Positions 1-10,768 of a DNA stretch of 64,000 bases are shown here, in pieces (positions within the stretch are counted from its first letter, which is position 1; every line of letters starts with the position of its first letter). The notes beneath the pieces are model-generated. The model made no database searches and was not told where the DNA came from. It saw nothing but the letters and a program-made list of their open reading frames with translations. The translations under genes were made by a program, and so were the position numbers. Location of the stretch: positions 15,588,575 to 15,652,574 of the forward strand of contig OX393576.1 of the NCBI GenBank assembly GCA_947652605.1, read 5' to 3'. Source of the DNA: Elmis aenea. Its lineage: Eukaryota; Arthropoda; Insecta; Coleoptera; Elmidae.

Positions 1-506
1 TTGTAAACTACCTACCTGAATAATTAAAATTATATGAACATCCGCATGATCCTATAATTATTTGTACGCCCAAAGTTTGTTGTTAAAAATTAATAGTTGA
101 AACACAAAAATTTAAAACTCGAAGATAAAATGTTAAACTTTATAATAATTATTTAGGCCTTAACATGCGGATGTCCCCTATTTTAAGAGGGGCTACGAGA
201 TCGGTTAAAGTTACAAATATTTAGCTAGAAACATTTAAAACAATAAAAAGTGACTAGTTTTTATAAATTATTTCCTTTTTCTATTATTAAAAAAACATTT
301 TCTTGAAGCAACTTTTTATTTCCGTTACTTTGACGTTTTATATATTTTGGACTATCATCAACTTATTGTTATTACTTTACTTTGACATTTTATATTTAAC
401 TTTGGGTGCGGAACCCTTAAGAACTAGCGCTTCTGTGGTCTGTTTTAAATTTATTGCAATAATTTTGAGTCCAATGGGGTGCCATTCCAGGTGTAATGTT
501 ATAAAT
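1..506. other. No gene recognised; AT-rich, one short inverted repeat
   Basis: The short ORF at 303-509 starts at a non-ATG codon and has no recognisable motif. An 11-bp inverted pair (38-48 ACATCCGCATG and 164-174) is present and could be the ends of a tiny element. Confidence 0.5.
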
Positions 507-524
507 TGACGCCCAACGTGGGGC
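507..524 (+). other. Possible LTR-retroelement primer-binding site (tRNA-Lys type)
   Basis: TGACGCCCAACGTGGGGC differs by one base from the 18-nt primer-binding site complementary to the 3' end of tRNA-Lys1,2, used by several retroviruses and Gypsy-type elements. The AT-rich 200-500 bp upstream would then be LTR remnant, but no paired LTR, gag or pol is visible. It may be a relic, or chance. Confidence 0.35.
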
Positions 525-1575
525 CATTATTAATTTATTGTGAAAGTGTCTCACTTAGCCCTTCATGTTAACACTCCAACCCATTATCTGTCGTTTCTAT
601 TTTCTGTATCCTAAGAAACTCATATTTCCCATTCCCCGCTTTTTGTAACGTCAGACACGAAATTAAATAAAGAAATAGGAAACTTAACACATTGTAAAGG
701 CGTTACACAAAACAACAATGGATATTTAAAAGTCATTTTTGAACAAGTTAAATTAAATTACTTTTTAATGAATTAAGTCGAGTATTACAAAAATTTTAAT
801 AATATGAAATTTTAGAGCGAACAAAGCAATTTAACAAAACGGATATGCTGAATAAGCGCTTTAACTTGAGACGCTTTGCGTAATTTACGATTAGTACGGA
901 TTCTTCCAAAATACAAGTAAATAAAACAACAGAAAATGATAACAATTGCAATTATTTAATAAAATATTGTAAAATAAATAATACGGGATAAATGAGTTTA
1001 GCATATATGAGTAATAAAACTATGGACGGGTTGTTTAACAGTCAATCAGAAATAGAGAACTATAATTTCAGTTTATTTAATCGCCAATAGGGATCTTTCA
1101 GTGTTGGTTTATAACCTAATTTTTTTTAAATACATAAAAATGTATGTCATTGATCATAGAAATTGTAAGTGGTGCTACCCAAGACGTCCAGCTTAAGAGG
1201 ATTGTGGTATTGCAATATTCAATCTTCGTAATCTTCTATTTGATAACTAAAGAATAGGTAAAACAATCCAAATAAGATTATTCTATCAACCTTCTATTTG
1301 ATTATCCGTTATGGCCTTTGTCCTATACATTGACAAATAATTGAAACTTTTTTAATTGTACATGATAATTTGATTACTTTTCAATTCAAATTGATAAAAC
1401 ATTCAAACTGTTTCTAGCGGCGCAAAACTAGTAAACGAACCTTTAAAGCACGATAAATGTAAAAAAACTACATTTTTAATGAATGGTTATAAACATTCTG
1501 TATAATACGTTAGCCCATCAGTTTACAGTAAAAAATATCAAACAAACATTCAACAAAGTTAAAAATAAAATTTTT
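525..1575. other. No gene recognised; AT-rich intergenic DNA
   Basis: Stop codons are dense in all frames. I see no transposon ends or RNA-gene motifs. Confidence 0.5.
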
Positions 1576-2012
1576 CTGCGACCACTGATGTAAATGACTC
1601 TTACCGTATAGCCTGCATGCATAGTAGTTGGGTCCTTACCCTACGCACGGTAAGCAAAAAGCATTGTTTTTTTTAGAAATCATTAAAGTAGGCTCACGTC
1701 AATTCCAACCTGCATGCGTGAGTCCTTACGCACGGTATGCAAAACGCACACTTTTCTAGATATGCCAAAGTAGGCTTACGTCAAAATTGACAGGACAATG
1801 TAATTACATGTGTATATTAGCCAAAAAGCCGTTAAAATCGTAGGTATTATGTGATCGTAGAAAAAGTAAACTGCATAACACGAGTTGTAAAGCAGTAACG
1901 CACTCGTGAAAATACGCACTCGCCGCTACGCGACTCCGTGCACAACTTTTCCACTCGTGCGTAATATGCTTCTTACAACTCTTGTTATGCAATATACAAT
2001 TATTATAACTTA
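1576..2012 (-). repeat. Dispersed palindromic repeat, family A, copy 1
   Basis: Related copies are at 8997-9336 (inverted relative to this one) and 46726-47050. Shared blocks are GCACTCGCCGCTACGCG, ATGTGATCGTAGAAAAAGTA, and a part resembling TGCATGCATAG..GTCCTTACGCACGG that occurs twice in this copy (around 1613-1655 and 1712-1745). The half near 1880-1990 can fold on itself: ACAACTCTTGTTATGC and ACGAGTTGTAAAGCA lie in opposite orientation around the central GC-rich core. No coding capacity. Probably a non-autonomous DNA element, superfamily unknown. Confidence 0.7.
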
Positions 2013-3177
2013 GTATTTTTTTTACATTCTGAAATTTTTTTATTTTAATATTTTATTAATTAGTTCTGTTCTTATTGTAAACAATACCATAAAAATATAA
2101 GTGATAGAAACGATATATTACTAGGGTTGCTGTTTCAATAACATAAACATTGATTTTACATGAAAATATTGTTTTCAGAAGTCGTGATGTTATCTTGAAA
2201 CAATAACAGTAAGGATACAGTTAAGAGCCATCCTGCATAATTGCTTTGTTATCTCCTATCTCGACAGTAGTTAAGATATTACTATTTTACTTTTTTCTTC
2301 AAAACACGATAAGAATGTACCGCCAATTTAATTTTTAATACTTTATTTTTACATGTCTATGTCGATCAAGCAAAAAAAAAACATAACAATAGTAAGTGAA
2401 GAACCAATACTTTATGTTAGAGATAACACTTATTGATTTATTGTATGAATGGTGATTCAATATTGTATTGTAATTTTGGTAGGTTGTAGAGTTTCATGAA
2501 TATTTACAACAAATTTATTTTTTAAAGTTATTAATAAATACAGAATATTTTTCGTAATTTAAAAATGTTGGTAAGCCTTGGAGATTGGGTAAAAAGTAAA
2601 TTAATCAATATATGTCACTGCATGATTGATATAAATTATTTGATAATTGAGTAGCAATGTTTATTTTGCAATAAATCATGAAGTATATTAGCATGAAATG
2701 CGCGTTGTTTGATTATGCCTGAAAATAGGGCGGTTGTAAATGGGAGATATGAAATTTTTATTTTGGTTTGACATACCTTTGGTAACAATAACGAAAAACA
2801 CAATTTTGGAGGTAAATATTCTTAAGATCCACGATGTTTTAGTAAGTAGCTTAAGTTGTGTAGATGAACAAAATAACGATTTTAATGTCTTTAATAATGG
2901 TTTATTGTTTTGGTTGGAGTACAGGGTGAGCCAATCGGTTCTGACGATGTTTCATAGGAAAATATAGGCTTATTAGTGAACATAATTGGGTCAAACAAAA
3001 ACAAATATTTTGTGTTTTAAGTGCAATTTTTTAATATTTATCTAAGTTTTTAAAATGACCTTATTTTAATGGGCACCGCGTTAGATACATTCTTGCATAC
3101 GTCGTCAAAAGTTATTTAATATGACACCTTGCAAACAAAAGTTTACCATGTCTTCCGAAATATTAATTTTTAAATCC
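2013..3177. other. No gene recognised
   Basis: AT-rich DNA. The short ORF at 2740-2967 has no recognisable motif and no splice context. Confidence 0.45.
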
Positions 3178-3181
3178 TTAA

Positions 3182-3488
3182 AAGCCTCTACTCATTAGCC
3201 AACTTGTCAGGGCCGACAGTCGGAACTCCGAGTTGGGTGTTGTCTACACACCTCCCGATCAGTCCAACCAACACAGCTAAACGTCATAGCTTTTTATTCA
3301 TTTTGATGTTAAATTTTCGGTTTAATAGTCCTTATCTAAAGGAATGTGGTAGGGCGGTTGGCTTGTTGGAAGGGCTGGTCAGCCGACCGTTCCAACTGTC
3401 GGGTTGGTCGGGTGACATACTACACATTAAAAAATTTATCGGAATGGTCGGCCGGTTGTCCCGACAAATTGGTAGGTGAGTAGACCCC
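3182..3488. mobile_element. piggyBac-like MITE, copy 1 (TTAA-flanked)
   Basis: The element starts AAGCCTCTACTCA and ends TGAGTAGACCCC. TTAA lies at 3178-3181 and at 3489-3492, the target duplication of piggyBac elements. The interior is relatively GC-rich (TGTCGGGTTGGTCGGGTG, CCGACAAATTGG) and matches the copy at 13642-13996 in the opposite orientation. The ORF across it (3204-3479) is repeat sequence, not a gene. Confidence 0.8.
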
Positions 3489-3492
3489 TTAA

Positions 3493-4880
3493 GTGTACTC
3501 GGGTTGTTGAGATAAGCACGGGACTTAAAAAAACCCTATAAATAAAAGTCTGGCGCCGCAAGATCAGGCGATCCGGGCGGCCATGATATCGCCATTGCTG
3601 ACTTTGTTTAAATGTTCATTTAAAGAGCGAACACACGTTGTTAACCGACCAAGTAGTAATGGGTGCTAAGGTAATAGTCTGTACCGGTTGCAACCAGTCA
3701 AAGTCACCCCCTCCATTGCATTCTGATACAGTAGCGCACAGAAAACCGACAGAAATATAGTATCATACTGTATAAGCCAAACATATCTTCCTAAACGAAA
3801 AGCAAATCAAAAATTTCGTTTTTCTAATCACTCTGCATAGATTTGGCATCCATTATGTAAAAAAATCAGATTAAGTACTCATTTAAAAAAAAATTAAATT
3901 AAACATCTAGATCAATACCAAATACAAATGGAAAAAAAATACTCATAAGGTTAAAGATGTAAAAGTTCTCCTATTCGCTTTACAAAGCCTCTGCTTAACG
4001 CTCACTGAAATTTATTTCGTATCGACTGCATCACTAGTCCTGCTCTAGATCTTTTAATTCTCTTAATTATTTTACTACCGGAAGCATTTTTAACTTTCTG
4101 TGCGCTGTTAAAGTGCCAATAGTAAGTTAATCAGAGACGACTTGATTGTGCTGGTGTAATCAGGTTTGTTTAAGGATAGGTATGTCATATGCATCATGTT
4201 TCAGTAAAACAATATTTAATTAGATTGCTGAAAAAAACTAGGGCTTTAAAGCAGCCATAATAACTCTGGTTGTGATTTATAATTTGGAACAAAGCCTATT
4301 TAGAGTTGTTTGGATTTCTGCAATTATTATTAAAGAGGATTTTTCTATTTTAATGAAAATCTCCTCAGCTTTTACAGTAAATGTAAAATATAAACCTTTT
4401 TGTGTAAACTTATAAAAATACGGTTCATTTATTTTGTTATTCATGTTAAAAAAAACTTCTTTGTCGTGTATAATTCATGTCCCCACGAAATATCTATGTA
4501 TGCGGTAATGTGCAAAGCTTTTTTCGTTTGTGAAATTATTTCTATATGCTTTGAGACTGTACGTTAAAAAATATTCGTGGAATTTTAGAGCATGTTGAAA
4601 ATGTGGACGTTATGTTCTGCGAAAATCATTCAAGCTACGCACAATTTATTTTGTGTATAAGTTTTAACGCGCTAGCATAAAGGTTTAAAATAAAATGGCT
4701 TAGAAAAGAACACTTTTATTATTTCATGGTATGGAGGTGTGGTATCGATTATTTGCTTTTTAATAAAACAAGTTATGCTGTAACACGTATACTTTTAAAT
4801 ATTTTATTTACTGTAATAGTCGCGACGGAGCAATCAATTAAAATGGACGTGCAAGTACATATTATTCCGAACAACGATTT
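3493..4880. other. No gene recognised; one GC-rich patch with a TATA-like box
   Basis: CCTATAAATAAAAG at about 3533-3546 is followed by a GC-rich stretch (3551-3590). This resembles a core promoter but no transcript-like ORF follows. The rest is AT-rich without recognisable content. Confidence 0.35.
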
Positions 4881-4889
4881 ATAACTAAT

Positions 4890-5010
4890 GGGTAGTTCAC
4901 ACGATGACACTAGCGTCGCGACTTCAAATGTCGCGACATCGCATCGCTTCACATTCGGTGTCGCGGCACTGGGTGTTCACACGTAAAATGATATATTTGA
5001 GTGCCGCGAC
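4890..5010. repeat. CpG-rich cluster of TCGCGAC motifs, MITE-like
   Basis: Four TCGCGAC/CCGCGAC-type motifs lie at about 4915-5010, between two direct GGGTRGTTCACACG-type sequences (about 4890 and 4970). The base composition contrasts sharply with the flanks. Probably part of an unclassified mobile element. Confidence 0.4.
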
Positions 5011-5124
5011 ATCAAAATAAAAGTGGCCGCTCTTGCAACTGCAGCAACGAGTGTTGTAGAGCAACTAATTATTTTGAAGTCGCTATATTCGGGAATAGAT
5101 TTGTTTATGGGACAAGTATTCAAT

Positions 5125-5180
5125 GCGCTTTTAGAGCATTATCAACAATATCCCTGTTTATGGTTGTTGATAATGCTCAG
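5125..5180. repeat. 56-bp hairpin insertion flanked by 11-bp direct repeats
   Basis: AAGTATTCAAT occurs at 5114-5124 and again at 5181-5191. Between them 5134-5148 (GAGCATTATCAACAA) and 5164-5178 are perfect inverted complements around a 15-nt loop. The arrangement looks like a very small insertion with a duplicated target. Confidence 0.6.
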
Positions 5181-5289
5181 AAGTATTCAATTCTAACAAG
5201 TAGGTACAAATAAGACAATAGTCACAATCAAACCAGGGAAGAAAAATCCTGGTATCCCCTTATGTTCATAGTTAGATATACTTTCCAGA

Positions 5290-6010
5290 TGATTGAAAAG
5301 AAGTGATCATCTTACGTTTACACAAGCCAGGAAAGCCAAAACAAATTGTGGAGAGCTATAGACCAATTAACATTAACCGAACTCTCTCAAAAGTACGTAA
5401 ATTAACAATAAAATCGATGCTAACAAAAATACTAAGCGTAAAAATATTCTTCCCTTTGGGTTTACTTTCACTTTGGGTTTAGGAGCCTCACTCAACATCC
5501 CATTAACTTAAAGGGATCATTGAATTTATAGAAACTGGATTTGAAACAAAATAATATACAACAACATTATTTTTAGGCATAGTATTTTATAAGGTTTGGC
5601 TGGATACACTCTTACTCAAAATGAGTAAAATAAATGCGCCAGTTTATTTACAATACATAATAGAATCGTTTCTCACAAACAGGAAATTTCAAGTGAAAAT
5701 TAAATAAACATCCTCTACATAAGATCCATAAAAGCAGGAATACCACAAGGAAGTATTCTACGACCCAATTTTTTTATCATTTTTGTTCACGACTTCCCAC
5801 CAGCTGACTCCAACGACATCCCAAAACTAGCACGAAATCCCAACCTCGTTGCAGCAATTAACAAACTACAAGAAGCGACAAACATAGTCGTAAACTGACT
5901 AAAACAAGTCAAATAAAATTAAACTCCTGTAAATGTGAATGCTATTTAAGCCTAAAAAAAAATATTGCCATCCATAACCATCAGCGCAACAACATATCAA
6001 GTACTTTGAA
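5290..6010 (+). pseudogene. Jockey-type LINE reverse transcriptase, decayed
   Basis: Translating across frameshifts and stops gives reverse-transcriptase landmarks in order: HKPGKPKQIVESYRPINI (the KPGK..SYRPI block, about 5318-5372), a KVWLDTLLLKM block corresponding to AFDxVW (about 5593), a FLTNRKFQVKI block (about 5670), and IKAGIPQGSIL (about 5728-5760), the GxPQGSxLxP motif. The YADD catalytic box is not recognisable. LQEATN-type helices follow. The fragment is inactive, and its 5' endonuclease part and 3' tail are not seen. Confidence 0.8.
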
Positions 6011-7402
6011 AGACATCTAAATTTATTAATTATAAACATCTCTTGTTTACGAAATCAAAAATATACATAGGTGAACAAAAAAGTTTTTATTTGTACAATA
6101 GTTTTTCTACACTCATAGCATTCTCTTCGCGTTGATGGGGTTGCACCAATCGATTTTCATGAATGAAGTAAAGTTTCATTTAATAGACAACTTTTTGTGT
6201 ACAATGGGAATATTTTATGACTTAGAAGTTTTAAGGAACATACTTAGTAGTTCTGAAGTCTAAAGAAGGATTGCTTAGACTGCAATATTGAAAAAATGTT
6301 GGTAACTAATAAATTAAAATACTTTAGGACTCATTATTGAGCTTCGAATTTGGGACACAAATGTGTATTGGGCTCTGGGTATTTTAAAATTTGATTAACG
6401 ATTTAAAAATTTTGTTAGCGATATAACGATGCAGCTTTTATGGATAAAAACTCTAGCTGGGCAATTTGCATATAGTACGAACAAAAAACACGATTTGTTC
6501 GTTACAGACACATTTATTTTTAAAGTAAATAATCCATTATTCAAGAGAATTTTTCTCATTTGTATATCTTAAATATTCATTAATAGTTAGTTTAGATATC
6601 GACCTGAATAATATTAATTTAAAATGCTGATCCTTTTTTTTTTATTTAACTGTTTTAATTATTTTTGTTATTGTATTTAATTTTTTATAATGATTAATTA
6701 AACTCTATTTTTTGTAATATCTTTATTATTAAAATTGTCATTACGCAAGTCAGATTCTTATTTATGTTGATTTGTTTAAAAATATTTATATTACACATAC
6801 TACGGGACCCAATACATTTTACTTCATTAATGTAAAAACTATTTTGTATTGCATTATTATCAATATATTATTAATAATTAATTGTTACTCTTTCATTTAA
6901 TATTTAAGGATAGACCCCCAGGGGTCTACGGACCACACTTTGAAAAACACTGCATTAGACTATTATTATCGAGCAGCTGAATTGCTTTAATGTTATCATG
7001 GTGGAGGAGCCTATTTTCATGCTTCCTGGTGAATTTTCCAGTTTCACTGATGATTATTTCCAGTTTTGTATCCCTGTAGAGATCAGTCAGTATTTATGAT
7101 AAACCATAGTACATCTATTGTGTTTTTTAGTACTTTGTTTTGTAAGCGCTGAATAATATTAATGTTACCTTAGTTTTGTGGAACACCACAGCTGAATGCC
7201 GTAGGCTCACACCGGCTTAAATATTTTGTCTGTTTAGCATTACTTATTGTGTACAGCCAGGACAGATTTCCTTCTCATGATTCGGTACATTTTCCATTGC
7301 TGTAATTATAATACCCCTTTTTTCTTCTTTACATGAGGGTTCTAGCGAAGCTTAGCTTCCAGCGTCATGCATAGATATTTTAATGTGTTTGAGTGTGGTA
7401 TG
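6011..7402. other. No gene; one truncated hAT-like end
   Basis: Mostly AT-rich. At about 6911-6949 GACCCCCAGGGGTC followed by ACACTTTGAAAAACACTG resembles a right end of the hAT MITE type seen complete at 54947-55261. No matching left end or duplication was found. Confidence 0.4.
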
Positions 7403-7410
7403 GTAGGTAT

Positions 7411-8592
7411 TAGTGATTGCAATACCGGACCAAAATTACAATACCGGTATTCGGTATTTATTCGCAAGTAATACCGGTATACCGGTATTAATACCGGTAT
7501 TGCTTTTTTTTAAAAAGTATTAATTTTGAAAATACAATATATGCATTTTACACATATGTACAATGTACATATAGTAAGTATAATGTCAAAACACAAATTT
7601 ACATAAAATAAAGAAACTTAAAAAAATTACATAATCTGTAAAAAAATATGGACACAAAAAACTGAAGATATACAAGACAATTGATTGGGACCGGGCATTA
7701 AAAATATATGAGGAATGAAAAAGGGTATTGATCTGAAATTTTGGTTATGACTATAATGGCATATGATCTGTTTAATGAAAATATTTTCAAGATGGCGACC
7801 CTTCCGGAAATACCGGAAGTTGACGTTTACTTTCTTATTTCAAATACAATGGTCTATTTTTTATTGCATTTTTGGATTTAACACGTTATTTTAGAGGGAC
7901 TATTAATAGTATACCCTATACGTAAGTGCAGTCGTTTTTTCGATTTTTGGACTTTTTTGAAATTTTTTGATTTTCATCGTGATGCTTAATATTATCTTTC
8001 GCCGCCATTTTTGAAGAGAAAACGCTTAAATGTAGACTATGCATAGAAGAATTTTTGCAATCGATGCATTACTTACAGGGTGTCCAAAATTTAATTTTCT
8101 TTTAATACAATTTCAGACCAATAAAACTCGTTTTTTTTCAAATACAATGCCCAAATTTTTTTTTCATTTTCTAATTCAAAAGTAAATTCTACATCAATCT
8201 GTATTAGCGTATCCTATACCTATCTGCAATAATTTTCGAGTTATTAAGAATTTTTGATAAAGTTAAGAGAAATTGCAACATTTTTTAATAGTAAGCCTTG
8301 GAAATGACAACAAATATTCCAATATTGCAATATTCCTTCGTCTTCTAATAATATCATATCTCTTTTAATTAACTTAAATACATCATTTTGTGGCACAATT
8401 TTGTGTTTTGCATTTATTGCTATTTTTTTATTTATGGTAGACTGCAATTATAAGATAATAAAAATCAAGTTAAAAAAAAAATTAATACCGAATACCGGTA
8501 TTAGACCATCAAATGAGACGGTATTTCGGTATTGTAAAATGGCACGGTATACCGGTATTCGGTATACCGGTATACCGGTATTGCAATCACTA
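7411..8592 (-). mobile_element. hAT element with ACCGGTAT-rich ends (copy 1), TSD GTAGGTAT
   Basis: The terminal inverted repeats TAGTGATTGCAATACCGG and CCGGTATTGCAATCACTA are perfect over 18 bp. An exact 8-bp duplication GTAGGTAT lies at 7403-7410 and 8593-8600, the hallmark of hAT transposition. Both subterminal regions are crowded with self-complementary ACCGGTAT units. The minus strand retains a piece of transposase C-terminus (see 8244-8447). The middle (about 7700-8230) looks like inserted foreign repeat, including a TTACAGGGTGTCC end at 8076. Not autonomous. Confidence 0.9.
8244..8447 (-). pseudogene. hAT transposase C-terminal fragment
   Basis: A 67-codon fragment contains KLIKRDMILLEDEG, which aligns with KRDMRLLEDEGVKGKYL of the sister copy at 48036, where the hAT dimerisation signature TSVELER follows. 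Here the signature itself is lost. It lies inside the hAT element 7411-8592 and is non-functional. Confidence 0.6.
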
Positions 8593-8600
8593 GTAGGTAT

Positions 8601-8996
8601 AGTAAGTAATAACTACTGGTATTTGTTGATATTTTCTCATTAGGTCTTATTAACCATTTTTTTTTGGCCAGATGCTGACTTTATTTACACAAATAGATCA
8701 AACGAAAAATAAATCTTATGAAACATTTCCAGGTGTTTTTTTTGTCATTTTTGATGTACCTATTATTTTAGTTATTCATTTATTAATGTATTTAAAATCA
8801 CTTATATTTTTATTTACTAAGAATCTATAGATATTAAAATTGTAGAAATGCTAGACCAGTTTTAAAACCTCGTTCCAATATGTGATTTTAAATACAACTT
8901 CTTTAGATTAATTTCAACTAACTTTATTATTAAAAAATTGTTGCTATGGTATAACATGCTTACAAGTGAAAATGAAGTTTTGAATTAATGGTATAT
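8601..8996. other. No gene recognised
   Basis: AT-rich spacer between a hAT element and a family A repeat. No motifs seen. Confidence 0.45.
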
Positions 8997-9336
8997 TAAT
9001 TACATAACAAGAGTTGTAAGAAGCATATTACGCACGAGTGGAAAAGTTGCGCACGGAGCCGCGTAGCGGCGAGTGCGTATTTCAACGAGTGCGTAATTGC
9101 TTTACAACTCGTTATGCAGCTTACTTTTTCTACGAACACATAATACATACGACTATAACAGCTTTTTGGTTAATATACACCTGTAATTACGTTGTCTTCT
9201 CAATTTTGACGTAAGTCTACCTTGACGTGACGTTTCTAGACAAATATGCGTTTTGCTTACCGTGCGTAAGGACTCTTTATCTATGCATGCAGGCTGTACG
9301 GTAAGAGTCATTTACACCAGTGGTAGTAGAAAAAAA
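8997..9336 (+). repeat. Dispersed palindromic repeat, family A, copy 2
   Basis: Inverted relative to the copy at 1576-2012, with long shared blocks (GCGTAGCGGCGAGTGCGTA, TGCATGCAGGCTGTACGGTA, GTAAGAGTCATTTACACCA). Only one of the two GTCCTTACGCACGG-like blocks is present here, so the copies differ by an internal duplication or deletion. Confidence 0.7.
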
Positions 9337-10353
9337 TAATTATATTACAGTTATAAAAGACCTAGCAAAAAATTAAGTAAATCAAAAGCTTAAATTAGAT
9401 TCCATCCATTGTCGAGTAAAAACTAATCTTTAAAAATGTACATGATGGGAGAAAATGTATGACAATAAGATTTGCTAAACATCTTTTATAAAACAATTCT
9501 TTTGTAAAATACACTTTTTAGTCAATAAAGCACCCTGTATATTTAGGTTATGAAATATATTTTTTTGTTTGGTGTAGATACATATGTACATAATAATTCT
9601 ATAACGTTACTAAATATACTCCACAAATATTGTGCTAATTGAGTTGGCCGTGATCGGTGATCATTATCGATCAAGGACGACATAAACTTCGATATGTCTA
9701 TTTTTGAGCGCAAAACTTCCAACCAAATGACTGTATTGTTTACTGATAACCTTCATCCCGCGAAATTAATGTACTTCATTTCCTCTTAAGAAAATAAACA
9801 ACCGGAATTAATATATTTACTTTGCTGGAACTATTTTTAATGTTATGGAATTTATGTTTAATAAAAAATTAAAATGTAAAAACATTTTTTTAAATAGACT
9901 AATTTATGGGATGTTGAACATGATTGTTACTGAAAACTTTAGGTAAACACATTGGACATTTATCGCATGCAAATTTTTCTCATAAAATATCGTACGAGCG
10001 TGATTGTATTTTTTATAAAAATTGCAATGTAGGTACTTACTATAAGGATTATCAAGAAAATTTGACACACAAAAAATTTTGCTACTTATCCCTATTACAA
10101 CTTTGTTATGTTGTTTTTAACTGAAAACGTATTGCAATTTCGTCTTTTTGTGGTTATTAAATTTATATTACCACTTCATGTTTGTGTCGACGCATAGACT
10201 ACTATAAAATTTAAGTGAATATTAAATTATGTGAAATTTTGCAAAACATCTAAAATACAATTTGTATGGTAATAGGTGTGTGAATTATTTAAGTTTCCAA
10301 AGTAAGTGGCAAGGAGATAATTACCAGTTTTATATAGGTACCATGTAGGTACC
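9337..10353. other. No gene recognised
   Basis: AT-rich. GCACCCTGTATATTTAGG at about 9530 is a lone TACAGGGTG-type end (reverse orientation). The ORF at 9924-10124 shows no recognisable motif. Confidence 0.4.
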
Positions 10354-10361
10354 ATTATAAC

Positions 10362-10760
10362 TAGGCCTTCCATATTTTCGTAAAGTCAAACCGGGACCCG
10401 GCCACCTGTATTTTTTTTTTAATTACAGGAAATTGGTCCAAAAAAGGGGGAGACAAAATGCGCCGCAATCGACTTTTTTTTAATGTTGGAAGATCAAACG
10501 TGTTTTAATGCCAAATTAGATAATGTATGTAGAGTAGATAATACTTTATCATCCAAAATTGCAGTTTTATGCCAAACTCTTCTGTTTTTTTTATCGCCCC
10601 ACACTCCTCACGAACTTATTTTTAATAAAGATTTCACAAGAAAATTAGTAAGGAATGTTTTTTTTTTTAAACCGGGACAAACGCAAGACCAACCGGGACA
10701 CCAGGACATAAGTTCAAAACCGGGTCTGTCCTGGTCAAACCGGGACGTGTGATAGGCCTA
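10362..10760. mobile_element. hAT-type MITE, CCGGGAC-rich, TSD ATTATAAC
   Basis: The element starts TAGGCCTTCCATATTTTCG and ends CGTGTGATAGGCCTA. An exact 8-bp duplication ATTATAAC lies at 10354-10361 and 10761-10768. The ends are rich in CCGGGACA/AACCGGGAC units. A diverged copy with the same right-end motifs and interior (TCAAACGTGTTTTAATGC) lies at about 33427-34078. Confidence 0.8.
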
Positions 10761-10768
10761 ATTATAAC

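Noticed and set aside
3204..3479. 91-codon ORF as a gene
   Set aside because: It is the translation of the piggyBac-like MITE, which recurs in opposite orientation at 13.6 kb without an equivalent ORF.
3551..3600. TGGCGCCG at 3553 as a retroviral primer-binding site
   Set aside because: It matches no known 18-nt primer-binding site beyond the first seven bases, and lies only about 15 nt from the TATA-like box, too close for an intervening LTR.
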